From NCBI GenBank assembly GCA_018399855.1, contig JAGYNX010000078.1:1-8371 (forward strand): a stretch of 8,371 nucleotides of DNA, read 5' to 3'. The notes beneath the pieces were generated by a model that was given only the letters and a program-made list of their open reading frames with translations, had not been told where the DNA came from and searched no databases. Of the stretch, positions 6,875 to 8,371 are shown in pieces. Every line of letters starts with the position of its first letter. Position 1 is the stretch's first letter. The position numbers were made by a program, and so were the translations under genes. Source of the DNA: Spirochaetota bacterium (GTDB taxonomy: Bacteria; Spirochaetota; UBA4802; UB4802).

Positions 6875-8371
6875 TCAGCTGATGAATAGCATCTCCCAGA
6901 ATTTTGGAAGGGGCCACATGGAATCATCCATGTATCCTTCAAGTTCATCAACATCTTCTCTCATCTTATCCATCAAAGTCTTTATATCAAAGCAATAGTA
7001 GCAGGCAGTATCTTTCTCTTCATCAATAGTATGGGCGTGCTGTATTCGTTTTCTAAGTTCTTTCAGGTTCTTAAGAATCTTGTTGATCAATGACGAGATG
7101 GTTGCCAGCAACTGTTTCTGTTCAGCTACATCGGCGTCTTTTCCAAGCACATCGAGGAGTTCCTCAAGTGATGAAGCCAGTTCTTTTTGAAAACGTATGG
7201 CTGACGGGATAACCAGTGTGGACGCCATCTCTAACAGTACTCCAGCTTCAATATCAAGCTCTTTGATATATCGTTCCATTCGTATATTGTATCTTGACTT
7301 GAGTTCAAGTGGTGAAAGTACATTATATTTCTCAAATAAAGCTATAGCCTTGTCGGTTACCAGGTCGGGAAGTGCTTCACAGGTTGCCTTCTTGTTTGGA
7401 AGGCCCCTTTTTTCTGCTTCTTTTTCCCATTCTTTAGAGTAATTGTCACCCATAAAAAGGATGGGTTTGATTTTTGTAATCTCTTCTTTCATGATTGCAA
7501 TGGCAGCCTTGCCGGTACCACCACCCTTGCTTTCAATTTTTTCAGCAAGGTAATCAAGACTTTCAGCAACTATGGTATTCAGTACCGTAGAAGGAAAGGA
7601 TATTGATTGGGACGAACCAACCGCCCTGAACTCAAACTTGTTGCCGGTAAATGCGAAGGGTGATGTCCTGTTCCTGTCGGTATTGTCTTTGCTGAGTACC
7701 GGAAGGGTGTTGATTCCCAGGTCTATGATTGCACCGTTAGAAGGATCAGTTATAACACCCTTTTCGATATTCTCGAGGATTTCAGTGAGCTGCTCACCAA
7801 GAAAAACAGAGATTATAGCCGGAGGTGCTTCATTCGCACCAAGCCTGTGGTCGTTACCGGATGAGGCAACCGATGCCCGCAATATATCTGCATGATAATA
7901 GACTGCACGTATGGTTGCTATTAAAAATACAAGGAATTGAATATTGTCCTGAGGTGACTTGCCTGGATTAAGCATGTTCCCCCCGGTATCGTCCGACAAC
8001 GACCAGTTGAGATGTTTTCCCGATCCATTAATTTCGGCAAATGGTTTTTCATGAAGCAATGCTGATAATTTGTGTTTTGATGCAACACGTTTCAGCGTTT
8101 CCATTACCAGCTGGTTGTGATCAACGGCAATGTTGGCCTCCTCAAATATTGGTGCGATTTCAAACTGGCTGGGGGCTACTTCGTTATGCCTGGTTTTAGC
8201 GGGAATTCCAAGCTTGTACAGTTCTTCTTCCACATCATGCATGTATGAGAGTATCCTCTCCTTGATGCTTCCAAAATAATGGTCTTCAAGCTGTTGTCCC
8301 CTGGGTGGGGCAGCACCAAGTACAGTTCTACCGGTGAGCAGAAGATCCTGTCTTTTGTAATAGAAGTCCTG
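6875..8371 (-). CDS. glnN: type III glutamine synthetase (GlnN), 5' partial
   Basis: The minus-strand frame is open to the right edge, so the N-terminus is missing: 498 residues are visible of a family length near 700-730. An internal ATG at 8240-8242 is not the start, because 43 further in-frame residues upstream match the family (including LTGRTVLGAAPPRGQQLEDH). The enzyme makes glutamine from glutamate, ammonia and ATP in the cytoplasm. Counting from the first visible residue: RHNEVAPSQFE at 61-71, KPFAEINGSGKHLNWS at 109-124, RLGANEAPPAI at 176-186 and RNRTSPFAFTGNKFEFR at 233-249, all hallmarks of the GSIII active site, followed by the long helical C-terminal region with PLPKFWEMLF at the end. 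No frameshift or missing key residue is seen. It is convergent with the deacetylase-like gene, so its promoter lies outside the window, and a functional link to the plus-strand genes is not indicated. Confidence 0.97.
   Translation of the reverse strand, partial: QDFYYKRQDLLLTGRTVLGAAPPRGQQLEDHYFGSIKERILSYMHDVEEELYKLGIPAKTRHNEVAPSQFEIAPIFEEANIAVDHNQLVMETLKRVASKHKLSALLHEKPFAEINGSGKHLNWSLSDDTGGNMLNPGKSPQDNIQFLVFLIATIRAVYYHADILRASVASSGNDHRLGANEAPPAIISVFLGEQLTEILENIEKGVITDPSNGAIIDLGINTLPVLSKDNTDRNRTSPFAFTGNKFEFRAVGSSQSISFPSTVLNTIVAESLDYLAEKIESKGGGTGKAAIAIMKEEITKIKPILFMGDNYSKEWEKEAEKRGLPNKKATCEALPDLVTDKAIALFEKYNVLSPLELKSRYNIRMERYIKELDIEAGVLLEMASTLVIPSAIRFQKELASSLEELLDVLGKDADVAEQKQLLATISSLINKILKNLKELRKRIQHAHTIDEEKDTACYYCFDIKTLMDKMREDVDELEGYMDDSMWPLPKFWEMLFIS

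Noticed and set aside
7572..7895. A 107-codon plus-strand open frame opposite the glutamine synthetase, and similar open frames antisense to the other genes (for example 136-462, 1990-2325, 4370-4720).
   Set aside because: Each lies wholly or mostly opposite a strongly conserved coding frame, shows no recognisable domain, and has no ribosome binding site or spacing that would support it.

Overview
The window looks like a piece of chromosome from an anaerobic bacterium, with near-balanced to slightly AT-rich composition by eye. The main argument is a pair of oxygen-sensitive 2-hydroxyacyl-CoA dehydratase / benzoyl-CoA reductase-type subunits next to an acyl-CoA ligase, a combination typical of fermenting, syntrophic and sulfate-reducing anaerobes. 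A type III glutamine synthetase fits the same range but is not diagnostic. A Desulfobacterota-like or related host is my guess only; the sequence alone does not settle it.

Layout: (1) Positions 1-3720, plus strand, hold three closely spaced genes: the C-terminal part of a small HGD-D family dehydratase subunit (cut by the left edge), a complete second HGD-D subunit, and an AMP-forming acyl-CoA synthetase. Gaps are 24 and 36 bases with good Shine-Dalgarno sites, so they read as one operon. (2) A 77-base gap (3721-3797) carries consensus -35 and -10 hexamers and an 8+8 inverted repeat centred on the -35 box. This is the likely start of a second transcription unit or an internal promoter. (3) Positions 3798-6781, plus strand, hold a hydantoinase A/oxoprolinase-like ATPase of the actin fold and, overlapping it by 7 bases, a histone-deacetylase-family zinc amidohydrolase with an extra C-terminal CxxC...CxxC region. 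(4) A hairpin at 6809-6834 lies between convergent genes. (5) From 6875 to the right edge, minus strand, is the C-terminal two thirds of a type III glutamine synthetase.

How the genes may work together (inference): the ligase would activate a carboxylic acid to its CoA thioester, and the dehydratase pair would remove water from a 2-hydroxyacyl-CoA (or reduce an aromatic/enoyl-type CoA ester) in an anaerobic pathway. The HDAC-family enzyme could either hydrolyse an acylamide substrate that feeds the ligase or remove an acyl group from the ligase's catalytic lysine (K549). The HyuA-like protein has no HyuB partner here and its job is open. The ATP-dependent activase that HGD-D dehydratases need is not in the window and may lie to the left. 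The glutamine synthetase faces the other way and is probably an unrelated housekeeping neighbour.
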